Shown here: piece by piece, positions 36,463 through 43,945 of the stretch
Layout: every line of letters begins with the position of its first letter
How positions within the stretch are numbered: the first letter of the stretch is position 1
From: Litorilituus sp.
GTDB taxonomy: Bacteria; Pseudomonadota; Gammaproteobacteria; Enterobacterales; Alteromonadaceae
Direction of reading: 5' to 3'
NCBI GenBank assembly: GCA_030754235.1
Contig: JASMAS010000104.1
Span: 40,890-104,889 of the forward strand
Length of the DNA: 64,000 nucleotides
Position numbers and translations under genes: made by a program
The notes under the pieces: generated by a model
The model's database searches: none
What the model was told of the DNA's origin: nothing
The model's input: the letters and a program-made list of their open reading frames with translations, nothing else

Positions 36463-37842
36463 CTACGTCAAAGCGCTTTCAATATCACCCATCTGTATGC
36501 TGGAATCATTGTCGTAGGCAACTTTAGTGTGTTGCACTAGGTGCATTGGCCCAATGTTTTCTGACGTAGAACTACCGCCAAAGAAACCTGTACCAACCGC
36601 GCCTGTCTCTGCTAAATTAGTTGTCATTCCTGCATTGCCAGTCATCCCTGCGGTATTGACGGCAATACGACACACGGGTAAAGCCAAGGAGTATTTAACA
36701 ACCACATTAGGATCAGTAGTATGTACTACCGCAGAGTGACCTTTACCCATCATGTTGAGCATACTCATGGCATGTTCAATGGCACTATCAGCACCACCTT
36801 CAACAACAAAGAAGCCCAATAGTGGGAACATTTTCTCTTTGCTAACGGGTTCATCGCGGCCAAGTTGACTGATTTCCATCACTATCGACTTCGTATCTTC
36901 AGGCACCGAAACAGCAGAATTCTCACCGATCCACTGAGGGCTTTTACCTAATGCCGCAGGGTTACTCACGCCATCAGGGAAGAGAAAATCACGCAGTTTT
37001 TGATTATCTTCACCTTCAGCAAACCATGCTCCGTTAACCACCATGGCCGATTTCAATTGAGCAGCGATAGCGCGTTCAGCCAGTACCACCGACTCACAAG
37101 TACAAGGCAAGCCGTAATCAAAACTGTTGCCGATCACAACATCGGCACCCGCTTTTTCAATATCTGCGGTGGTGTCAACGTAGACTGCCACATTACCAGC
37201 ACCAACACCGACAGCGGGGTTGCCCGAGCTATAGGCTGCATGCACTAAACCTGGTCCACCGATCGCCATAATCAATGACGTACGAGGGTTCTTCATCAAC
37301 ATATTGACCAAAGCAATATTGGGCTCTGCCATAATCTGAATACAGCCTTTGGGAGCCCCCGCTTTCTCTGCAACCTCAGCCAAGAAATGGGCTGCATGAG
37401 TACAGCACTCTTTCGCTGCGGGATGAGGGCACATAATAACCGAATTACGAGTAACTAGATTGGCAAGCACATTGAAATTTACTGACATAATCGGGTTGGT
37501 GCAAGGCATTGGAGCCAGTACGACCCCAGCAGGTTTGGGTATAGAAATAATCTTTTTTTCAAAATCGACGCTCGGTTCGACATACTCAGCGACATTATAG
37601 GTATCACGCAAGCCAATTGAGGTTGCCAGGTTTTTGCCCACTTTGTCAGGCACATTGCCATAACCTGTTTCACGTACGGTCCATTGTGCATAAAACTCCG
37701 CTTTATCTGCGGCAGCTTCTGCTACTGCATTAACAATTTTTTCTACTTGTTCGGTATTGAACTGCCCAAAGGCCTGCACCGCTTGCTCTGCCACGGTGTA
37801 AAGTTGATCAATTTCTTGTTCAAGATCTGTATTATTAGACAT
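36463..37842 (-). CDS. CoA-acylating aldehyde dehydrogenase
   Basis: A 459-residue NAD-dependent aldehyde dehydrogenase of the acylating branch (EutE, sulfoacetaldehyde dehydrogenase, AdhE N-domain). Typical blocks are PMPCTNPIMSVNFNVL, CPHPAAKECC, AIGGPGLVHAAYSSGNPAVGVGAGN and the catalytic cysteine in GLPCTCESVV (about residue 243). Such enzymes turn an aldehyde into acyl-CoA. The frame is open from 37929, but the ATG at 37842 (MSNNTDLEQEID) with AAGAG in front fits the family. It sits behind the TonB-receptor gene in one operon. The likely job is the aldehyde made by QHNDH. The exact aldehyde is unknown; acetaldehyde and sulfoacetaldehyde are both possible. Confidence 0.85.
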   Translation of the reverse strand: MSNNTDLEQEIDQLYTVAEQAVQAFGQFNTEQVEKIVNAVAEAAADKAEFYAQWTVRETGYGNVPDKVGKNLATSIGLRDTYNVAEYVEPSVDFEKKIISIPKPAGVVLAPMPCTNPIMSVNFNVLANLVTRNSVIMCPHPAAKECCTHAAHFLAEVAEKAGAPKGCIQIMAEPNIALVNMLMKNPRTSLIMAIGGPGLVHAAYSSGNPAVGVGAGNVAVYVDTTADIEKAGADVVIGNSFDYGLPCTCESVVLAERAIAAQLKSAMVVNGAWFAEGEDNQKLRDFLFPDGVSNPAALGKSPQWIGENSAVSVPEDTKSIVMEISQLGRDEPVSKEKMFPLLGFFVVEGGADSAIEHAMSMLNMMGKGHSAVVHTTDPNVVVKYSLALPVCRIAVNTAGMTGNAGMTTNLAETGAVGTGFFGGSSTSENIGPMHLVQHTKVAYDNDSSIQMGDIESALT

Positions 37843-37944
37843 AATGATTTTCTCTTCTTTGATTACTAATTGAATGGCGTTACACATTTCATTCCCTTTA
37901 GTTATGTACTTAGTTAAAGGGATGAACAAATCATTGTTAGTTAA

Positions 37945-40311
37945 TTATTCGAACTTATATTTGAATGAGACACCCCACCAGCGAGGCGTACCATAGTAGC
38001 TTTCAGTTAAGCCGAATCCAGCTTGTGCAGGAGTACCAGATAAATCTAACGCCATCGTTCTATACTCTTTATCAGCTAAGTTATTAACAAAAACTGCCAC
38101 TGTCCAAGTATCTTCAGCATTGGTATAAGACACACGAGCATTGGAAAGGATATATCCGTCTTGAAGACCTACAGGAGCATTTTTAAGCTGAAAGTAATGC
38201 TCTGATAAGTAGGTTGCATCAAGTTGAACAGCCATAAAACCGTCCATAACATCCCACTCATAACGTACTAATGCGTTTGCATTCCACTGTGGTGTCATAA
38301 TTGCGCGTCTATCAAGCAATTGGCCATCAGGTTGTCTAAAAGCATCCTCAACTACATTATCGATATATGAAAGACCTGCGATAATGTCTAAACCTTCCAA
38401 CGGATTCGATTGAATTTCAACTTCAGCGCCTTTAACAACTGAATCAGTATTGAATACGAACGTTGTTAAACCTTCTAACCTAAATGCTTGATAGTCTTGA
38501 TAATCATAGTAATAAGCTGCACTATTAATTCTTAACCTGTCATCTGCTGAAGACCACTTAAGACCTAATTCGTAAGCATTTAAGATTTCTTCATCAAACC
38601 TCATATCTTCAACGCTGCCACTTAGCGGATTACCATCAATCAGGTCTGTTGGATCAAGAGGTGCGTTATAACCCCCTGCCTTTACCCCACGGTTATAACC
38701 TAAATAAACCAAGGTGTTTTTATCCACTTTCCAATCGAGTTGCAATTTACCTGTAATTAAATCGTCATCAATCGATTCATACGTACCTGTTTCAGTGAGA
38801 CCAAACACTTCCCCCAAACCGCCCGCACCTGCACCAGCTGGACCATAATGAAAATAATCAACATTAGTACCTAGACCAAAGGCATCATTTGAAACAACAT
38901 TAGAAGAACCAGCAGAGTCAAATAGAGAAAAATACGTGGTTAAATTGGTGTCTTTTTGCTCATTTGACCAGCGAATACCGGCAGTGAATGATAGCTCATC
39001 AGTTATATTAATTTCACCTTGAGCAAAAAGCGCTGTCGTTTTAGTTTCAGTCTCAAAAGGAGTATTTAAACCAAGGTGATTTAACGATGTATCATTAAGA
39101 CCAAACCCTGGAAATTGCGCTGAGAAAAAGTTTTGCGCTGCACCACCGTTTGCAAATTCACCCTCAATATCAAGATAAAAGGCACCAACAACCCAATCAA
39201 CAGTGTCGGTAAAACCGTTCACACGAATTTCTTGCGAGAACTGCTCTAAATCACTTTTCAAGAAAAATGCGAAAAAGTCATTTGGTGAAGCGTCTGAGTC
39301 TTCAAGATAATCTTTTTTAAGTGATGAATAATCAGTAATAAACGTAAAGTCATACTCATCAAAACTCCATGTAAAGTTACTAGTAACGCCTGCCGTTTCA
39401 AGCCTGTTATAGCCAATCACATTATAAGCACCAGCATGCACATCATTATCCGTATCTTGATAAGACGGCGCTAAAGAATCACCTGTCCCTTGTAAATCTA
39501 CTCCATTAAAGTGTTCGCCTAAACCGGTAGTAGGGTTTAAACGCGCTGAACTGTGATCAAAAAATCCAGAGTTAATATCTTGATCGCTAGCTCTTACACT
39601 TAATAACCATTGAATATCCTCAAAACTTTCAATTAATAACTGAGCTCTTAACCCCCAATCCTTACCATTATTAAGATCTTTACCGATACGATTATCAATA
39701 TAACCATCATGATGATTTCTAACAAATGATAGGCGTCCTGAAATATCATCGGATAATCCACCACCCACGGCACCTTCAAATTTGCGTTGATTATAAGCAC
39801 CAAGCGTAAAGTCAACATAACCTTCAAAATCACTGGTTGGCTTTTTAGTAATGTAATGGACAAGCCCCCCCGTTGCATTACGACCAAATAAAGTGCCTTG
39901 AGGGCCACGTAGCACTTCGGCACGTTCCATATCAAACAACTGGAAACCCGCACCAGATGCTGCACTGATATATGCTTCATCCAAATATATCGCAACAGGA
40001 GACTCTTGGTGGTCACCTGAAAAATCATTTTGACCGACTCCACGAATACTAACAAAAAATGATGACGGTCCATTTGGTTGAATAGTTGTCACACCTGGAG
40101 CCACTGCAGTAACTTGTTGCGCATTATCTAGCCCAAGTGCGTCCATTTGATCACCAGTAAGCGCTGTAACGGCAATACCTACAGATTGTAAAGGTTGCAC
40201 TCTTTTTTGCGCTGTAACTTCTATGACTTCAATAACAGAGGCGGCCCCACCTAGTGAAACAAGCCCAAAACAAGTAGCTATTGAAATAACCAGTTTTGAT
40301 TTCTTAAACAT
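37945..40311 (-). CDS. TonB-dependent outer-membrane receptor
   Basis: A 788-residue receptor with signal peptide MFKKSKLVISIATCFGLVSLGGAAS, a TonB-box-like stretch IEVIEVTAQKR and the plug domain (LQSVGIAVTALTGDQM, SIRGVGQNDF, RGPQGTLFGRNATGGLVHYITKKPT). The rest is a 22-strand barrel pattern ending with YGTPRWWGVSFKYKFE. It belongs to the general TonB-receptor family often tied to small organic substrates in marine bacteria, and no siderophore gene is near. The frame is open to 40353, but the ATG at 40311 has GGGGAAAG in front and starts at the signal peptide. It is co-transcribed with the aldehyde dehydrogenase and divergent from tetR. The substrate is unknown; an amine is inferred. Confidence 0.92.
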   Translation of the reverse strand: MFKKSKLVISIATCFGLVSLGGAASVIEVIEVTAQKRVQPLQSVGIAVTALTGDQMDALGLDNAQQVTAVAPGVTTIQPNGPSSFFVSIRGVGQNDFSGDHQESPVAIYLDEAYISAASGAGFQLFDMERAEVLRGPQGTLFGRNATGGLVHYITKKPTSDFEGYVDFTLGAYNQRKFEGAVGGGLSDDISGRLSFVRNHHDGYIDNRIGKDLNNGKDWGLRAQLLIESFEDIQWLLSVRASDQDINSGFFDHSSARLNPTTGLGEHFNGVDLQGTGDSLAPSYQDTDNDVHAGAYNVIGYNRLETAGVTSNFTWSFDEYDFTFITDYSSLKKDYLEDSDASPNDFFAFFLKSDLEQFSQEIRVNGFTDTVDWVVGAFYLDIEGEFANGGAAQNFFSAQFPGFGLNDTSLNHLGLNTPFETETKTTALFAQGEINITDELSFTAGIRWSNEQKDTNLTTYFSLFDSAGSSNVVSNDAFGLGTNVDYFHYGPAGAGAGGLGEVFGLTETGTYESIDDDLITGKLQLDWKVDKNTLVYLGYNRGVKAGGYNAPLDPTDLIDGNPLSGSVEDMRFDEEILNAYELGLKWSSADDRLRINSAAYYYDYQDYQAFRLEGLTTFVFNTDSVVKGAEVEIQSNPLEGLDIIAGLSYIDNVVEDAFRQPDGQLLDRRAIMTPQWNANALVRYEWDVMDGFMAVQLDATYLSEHYFQLKNAPVGLQDGYILSNARVSYTNAEDTWTVAVFVNNLADKEYRTMALDLSGTPAQAGFGLTESYYGTPRWWGVSFKYKFE

Positions 40312-40468
40312 TTTACTTTCCCCAAAGTGAACATGATTTATATTAGTTAGCAAAGGGTTAGCTTAATAATTTGTATCGAAGTGCTAACTCCTTTTTTACT
40401 TTGTTTTATATTTTCTTATTTTAGCCATACCACTTGTTTATTTTTTAAACAGTCCGATACCTAAATCA

Positions 40469-40504
40469 ACTGTAGAACAAACACCGAAATAGGTCAAGTG
40501 TATT
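40469..40504 (-). promoter_or_regulatory. Predicted TonB-receptor promoter with shared 18-bp element
   Basis: On the minus strand, TTGACC (40492-40497) and TACAGT (40469-40474) are 17 bases apart. The -35 box is inside the 18-bp element at 40487-40504, identical to 25698-25715 in the qhn promoter. The TGTATT end of the element (40499-40504) has more copies of the AATACA half-site beside it. Confidence 0.7.
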
Positions 40505-40512
40505 CTTTTTGC

Positions 40513-40526
40513 AATACAACTGTATT
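40513..40526. promoter_or_regulatory. Candidate TetR operator palindrome
   Basis: AATACA-AC-TGTATT, a perfect 6-bp inverted repeat with 2-base spacing, lies in the divergent gap between the TonB-receptor gene and tetR. A further AATACA half-site is at 40542-40547 and a TGTATT at 40499-40504. A local TetR-type regulator commonly binds such a site; binding is not shown. Confidence 0.45.
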
Positions 40527-40694
40527 TTTACACTCCGAGACAATACAGGTAGTTTTTATTCATATATTTCAAATAATTAATTATAAAAAAAAACTTAACT
40601 TAATTATAAATATTTTATTTTCTCTATTATTGAAATTGATTTATCATAAGAGCATTGGTATTTAATTTTAGCGATTTAAAAAAAAGGGATTATT

Positions 40695-41387
40695 GTGTCT
40701 TACAAAGTAGCGTCCAAGGGAGAGACCAAGGGCGAAAAACGAATAAAAATTATATTAGAAGCTGCAGAGCTTTTATTAATTGATAGTGGCTACCACAATT
40801 TTTCAATGCGTAAAGTGGCAACTAAAGCGGGTGTAAGTGTGGGAAATTTGCAATATTACTTTCCTTCAAAAAACAAATTATTACAAGCGATGCTTGATCA
40901 TGTTATTCAAAATTACCTGGATACCTTTAAACAATTTAGAGGGCGATATACACCTAAAGAGCAATTTGTTAAAGTAATAAAAGCTGTCATCAAAGATCTT
41001 AATACAAAACATACCACAGTGTTTTTTCCCGAGCTGTGGAGTATGGCAAATCACGAAAAATTTATCAGTGAAATTATGGACTCCATGTACGGTAAATACC
41101 GAACGCTAGTTGCTGATATAATTAGGGACATTAATCCTAGCCTAAATGAGTGCCAAGCACAGCGCTTAAGTATTTTTGTGACTGCATCAATCGAGGGACA
41201 TACTATTTTCATCGGCTATAAAAAGCCTTGGGCAAGAGAAGCTAAAAGTATAATAGACATCTCTATTCAAAGTTTTCTTTGGTTAATTGAACATGGTGAT
41301 ATTCCAGTAGAAGACTGCGAAAAATTGAGAAACAGAAATATTGCCAACGAAAAAATGATACTTCCTAATATCAACAATACGCTATAA
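40695..41387 (+). CDS. TetR-family transcriptional regulator
   Basis: A 230-residue regulator. The N-terminal helix-turn-helix (about residues 15-60) reads ILEAAELLLIDSGYHNFSMR, then KVATKAGVSVGNLQYYFPSKNKLLQAMLDH, a clear TetR signature. The C-terminal part is a helical ligand and dimerisation domain I cannot place. The start is GTG at 40695 with AAAAGGGA in front. It diverges from the TonB receptor-ALDH operon and is the only regulator in the island, so it is the best candidate to act at the shared 18-bp element and at the AATACA palindrome. The ligand may be an amine, an aldehyde or an acyl-CoA; this is inference. Confidence 0.9.
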   Translation: MSYKVASKGETKGEKRIKIILEAAELLLIDSGYHNFSMRKVATKAGVSVGNLQYYFPSKNKLLQAMLDHVIQNYLDTFKQFRGRYTPKEQFVKVIKAVIKDLNTKHTTVFFPELWSMANHEKFISEIMDSMYGKYRTLVADIIRDINPSLNECQAQRLSIFVTASIEGHTIFIGYKKPWAREAKSIIDISIQSFLWLIEHGDIPVEDCEKLRNRNIANEKMILPNINNTL

Positions 41388-41740
41388 GAACCGACTGTAT
41401 TTCTCACTACTTAATAGTGTTCTCATACCAATGATATTAATTAAATTAGTCAGCTTGGCGTTACATTAACGAACTTAGAACAAACAAAAGGACTTAAATA
41501 TAGTAATTCTATATTTCATTAATATTGATCGGTTATTAGTTTACTAATGAACTCCCAAAGAGCAATTTAAAAAGGCTTAGATGCTTCGTTATTGATTTTG
41601 ACAAGGACGCCACATGGATGTAACTTATTAGAGAATGCCTTGCCTTTAAGGCTTTTAATTCTCGCTAAGTGAGAAATTAATTAACATGCCCCTGTATTTG
41701 ACTTAAGTCTATTTTACAGGAGTATAAATTATTACTTTAT
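41388..41740. other. Non-coding region with repeats, right edge of the island
   Basis: About 350 bases with no gene. At 41425-41463 is a 39-base sequence that matches 2215-2249 in inverse orientation (see the repeat entries). The part around 41575-41650 is an imperfect inverted repeat (AAGGCTTAGATGCTTC against GAATGCCTTGCCTT), possibly a small mobile-element-like repeat. I identify nothing else. Confidence 0.4.
41425..41463 (-). repeat. Dispersed repeat, copy 2
   Basis: Inverse copy of 2215-2250, the longest match of the family in this window. It lies 37 bases downstream of tetR. Confidence 0.5.
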
Positions 41741-41875
41741 TTAACAATATTTTAGTTTTTTTTCGATAAATCGATAATTAAACCTATAACAGAACTCATC
41801 TAAGTATTCTTGTAAGTATTTTCCTGTTACCCCATGAAATGTACCCAACAAAAATGCTTTTCAATTGCTTATGGC
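41741..41875 (-). pseudogene. Relic of an IS1595/ISXO2-like transposase C-terminus
   Basis: On the minus strand, in the frame that ends with TAA at 41741, the translation reads AISN-stop-KAFLLGTFHGVTGKY, then LQEYLDEFCYRFNYRF. LGTFHGVS-KYLQ-YLDEFCYRFNRR is the hallmark end of IS1595/ISXO2-type transposases. It carries an internal stop and has no N-terminal part. It is joined directly, at about 41875, to an IS982-type fragment, so the two elements were recombined or one inserted into the other before decay. Confidence 0.75.
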
Positions 41876-42416
41876 TATATCTGGGACAGGTTTGGTATCA
41901 TGATACATTACCCGTGGTTAGCTTTGCATCAACGATTTCACCTTTAAAATTAGTGACCAGATGAAGCTTAAAGCCATAGAACCATCCCATGGTACTTTTC
42001 CCTCGCTCAGCAATACCACCAAAGGTTTTATGTCGTGGTATCCTCAAATTATGGCAAACTTTAATGCTGGCAGAGTCAATAAACTCAATGCCTGTAGGCT
42101 CACCTTTGAGTGTGGAGAAGTAACTTGACAGAGGAATGATAGCTTTAGGCATCATCTCCAAGAATCGTGTATAGCTGAGTAATTGAGGGAAGTGACTTCG
42201 ATAAAATTTAGCAATAAAACCGATATAATAATTCTTAAAATCACGATGATTGGACATGTGAAAAACGATGATAATTGTCATGATTTCACTCATCGTCATT
42301 CGGCTTGAGCGCCTACGCTTTCTCTTCCCATCAGAGAGCAGCTGCTTTTCTAGCTCAGGAATAAATACCCGACAAAAATCATCGACATCACAAAATATTT
42401 CAACTAACTTATCCAT
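41876..42416 (-). pseudogene. Truncated, frameshifted IS982-family transposase
   Basis: The first ~172 codons of an IS982 transposase (usual length about 290): MDKLVEIFCDVDDFCRVF, EIMTIIIVFHMSNHRDFKNYY, GIEFIDSASIKVCHN (containing the first catalytic Asp) and MGWFYGFKLHLVTNFKGEIV. The frame ends in a TGA at 41898. One extra base there shifts the frame, and the family sequence DTKPVPD continues for a few codons before the IS1595 piece begins. The remaining catalytic part is missing, so it cannot transpose. An 11-bp inverted repeat surrounds its leader (see below). Confidence 0.88.
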
Positions 42417-42478
42417 GCCTGTTCCTTTTTATCTTTCTGTTTTTTCTTGGTCGAAAGATCGGATCGTGGAACAGGCAT
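42415..42478 (-). promoter_or_regulatory. Leader hairpin of the IS982-like transposase
   Basis: ATGCCTGTTCC (42415-42425) and GGAACAGGCAT (42468-42478) form a perfect 11-bp inverted repeat. On the minus strand one arm covers the ribosome site AAGGAAC and the A and T of the ATG. A transcript from outside could fold to hide the transposase start, as known for some other IS elements. Confidence 0.5.
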
Positions 42479-42515
42479 TTAGTTCAATTTTTATTAATCC
42501 TTAAACCGAGTTGAG

Positions 42516-42538
42516 GTTAATTAATGTACTTAGGTATG
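42516..42538 (+). repeat. Dispersed repeat, partial copy 3
   Basis: GTTAATTAATGTACTTAGGTAT, the short core of the same family, between the IS982 relic and recA. Confidence 0.35.
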
Positions 42539-42632
42539 GGCAAAGCTTAAACTGTTCGCCGTATTAAAAGTTAAAAGCCTCTGCTGTATAAGCAAAGGCT
42601 ATTTGATAGATTCGACAGATCAGTGCTTACAC

Positions 42633-43661
42633 TTAATGCTCTATCTCTTTTTCTTTTTCTTTACGGTCATCTTTTTGCTTCAAAAACATATCACGTAATT
42701 TAGTATCAACATCATTAGCCATTTCAGGGTGTTCTTCTAGGTATTTAACGGCATTTGCTTTACCTTGACCAATACGTTCTCCATTACAGCTATACCAGGC
42801 TCCTGCTTTTTCAACAAAACCATTTTTAACGCCTAAGTCAATTAACTCACCTAAATTATTAATCCCTGCCCCATAAAGAATTTGAAATTCAGCTTGTTTA
42901 AACGGTGGTGATATTTTATTTTTAACCACTTTAACACGGGTTTCATTACCAACAATTTCATCACCGTTTTTAACCGCACCAATACGGCGAATATCCAAAC
43001 GCACTGAAGCATAGAACTTAAGGGCATTACCACCGGTTGTGGTTTCTGGGTTTCCAAACATCACACCAATCTTCATGCGGATTTGGTTAATAAAAATCAG
43101 CATGGTGTTGGACTTTTTCAAGTTACTGGTTAATTTGCGCATTGCTTGAGATAGCATACGTGCTTGTAGCCCCATATGAGAATCCCCCATGTCACCTTCA
43201 ATTTCAGCTTTAGGTGTTAATGCTGCAACCGAGTCAACCACGATAATATCAATAGCTCCTGAGCGGGTTAACATGTCACAAATTTCTAATGCTTGTTCCC
43301 CTGTATCAGGTTGTGAAACTAACAATTCATTGATATTAACACCGAGTTTTTCTGCATAAATAGGGTCAAGTGCATGCTCGGCATCAACAAAGGCACACAC
43401 TTTTCCTTCTTTTTGAGCTTGAGCAATCACTTCTAACGTAAGTGTTGTTTTACCGCTTGACTCTGGCCCGTAAATTTCAACAACGCGCCCTAGAGGTAAA
43501 CCACCTGCACCTAAGGCAATATCTAACCCTAAAGAGCCTGTAGAAACGGTTTCTACGTCCATTGTATTATTATCACCTAACTTCATAATTGAGCCTTTAC
43601 CAAATTGGCGCTCAATTTGTCCTAATGCGGCTGCTAGTGCTTTTTCTTTATCGTCTTTCAT
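42633..43661 (-). CDS. recA: Recombinase RecA
   Basis: A 342-residue DNA strand-exchange protein and LexA co-protease. It has [20 protein letters not shown], Walker [10 protein letters not shown], Walker [13 protein letters not shown] and the L2 loop region [19 protein letters not shown]. An in-frame GTG at 43673 precedes it, but GTGGAGCAATTA places GGAG 7 bases before the ATG at 43661, which is chosen. The C-terminus is acidic/basic mixed (KEKEKEIEH) as in gammaproteobacteria. The promoter with its LexA box is at 43707-43734. recX is not downstream here; instead the IS982 relic follows. Confidence 0.98.
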   Translation of the reverse strand: MKDDKEKALAAALGQIERQFGKGSIMKLGDNNTMDVETVSTGSLGLDIALGAGGLPLGRVVEIYGPESSGKTTLTLEVIAQAQKEGKVCAFVDAEHALDPIYAEKLGVNINELLVSQPDTGEQALEICDMLTRSGAIDIIVVDSVAALTPKAEIEGDMGDSHMGLQARMLSQAMRKLTSNLKKSNTMLIFINQIRMKIGVMFGNPETTTGGNALKFYASVRLDIRRIGAVKNGDEIVGNETRVKVVKNKISPPFKQAEFQILYGAGINNLGELIDLGVKNGFVEKAGAWYSCNGERIGQGKANAVKYLEEHPEMANDVDTKLRDMFLKQKDDRKEKEKEIEH

Positions 43662-43706
43662 TAATTGCTCCACGAATCTTTTTTGTAATTTCGTTTTGAT
43701 GAAACC

Positions 43707-43734
43707 AGTATACTGTAAGTTCGTACAGTATCAA
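43707..43734 (-). promoter_or_regulatory. recA promoter with LexA (SOS) box
   Basis: On the minus strand TTGATA (43729-43734), 16 bases, TATACT (43707-43712). The 20-base near-palindrome TACTGTAAGTTCGTACAGTA at 43711-43730 has the LexA core CTG-N10-CAG and fills the spacer. This is the same layout as the E. coli recA promoter. It lies about 50 bases from the start codon. Confidence 0.93.
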
Positions 43735-43803
43735 GTTTTTTTATAATTTTTTTTATTCAGTAGCATTTTCAAAACAAAACATATCTTTAAACCAATGAAA
43801 TAA

Positions 43804-43861
43804 TAGAAAAAAACAAAGGTTGATAACTTTTTGGAATTTTCCATAAAAAAGTTATCAACCT
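43804..43861 (-). terminator. Terminator of the sodium symporter gene
   Basis: AGGTTGATAACTTTTT (43817-43832) and AAAAAGTTATCAACCT (43846-43861), a 16-bp stem with a 13-base loop, followed on the minus strand by a T-rich stretch (43804-43813). It lies between the symporter and recA. Confidence 0.6.
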
Positions 43862-43892
43862 ATTTTTCAGCTGTACTATTGAGGTATAAACT

Positions 43893-43936
43893 ATTGTGAA
43901 ATTAAGCGTAATTAACTTTACGCTTAATTTCACAAT
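43893..43936. repeat. Perfect 19-bp inverted repeat downstream of the symporter
   Basis: ATTGTGAAATTAAGCGTAA (43893-43911) and TTACGCTTAATTTCACAAT (43918-43936) with a 6-base loop. It starts 10 bases after the symporter stop. No T run follows on either strand, so it is not a classic terminator; RNA stabilisation is one option. Confidence 0.6.
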
Positions 43937-43945
43937 GGATTGCGT

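Noticed and set aside
36463..36480. Joining the ALDH relic to the upstream acylating ALDH as one frameshifted gene
   Set aside because: The acylating ALDH is complete at its C-terminus and of another subfamily, and the relic belongs to the classical ALDH type with a different ending, so they are two genes.
41575..41650. Imperfect inverted repeat downstream of tetR as a MITE
   Set aside because: The arms match only in part and no target duplication or second copy is visible in this window.
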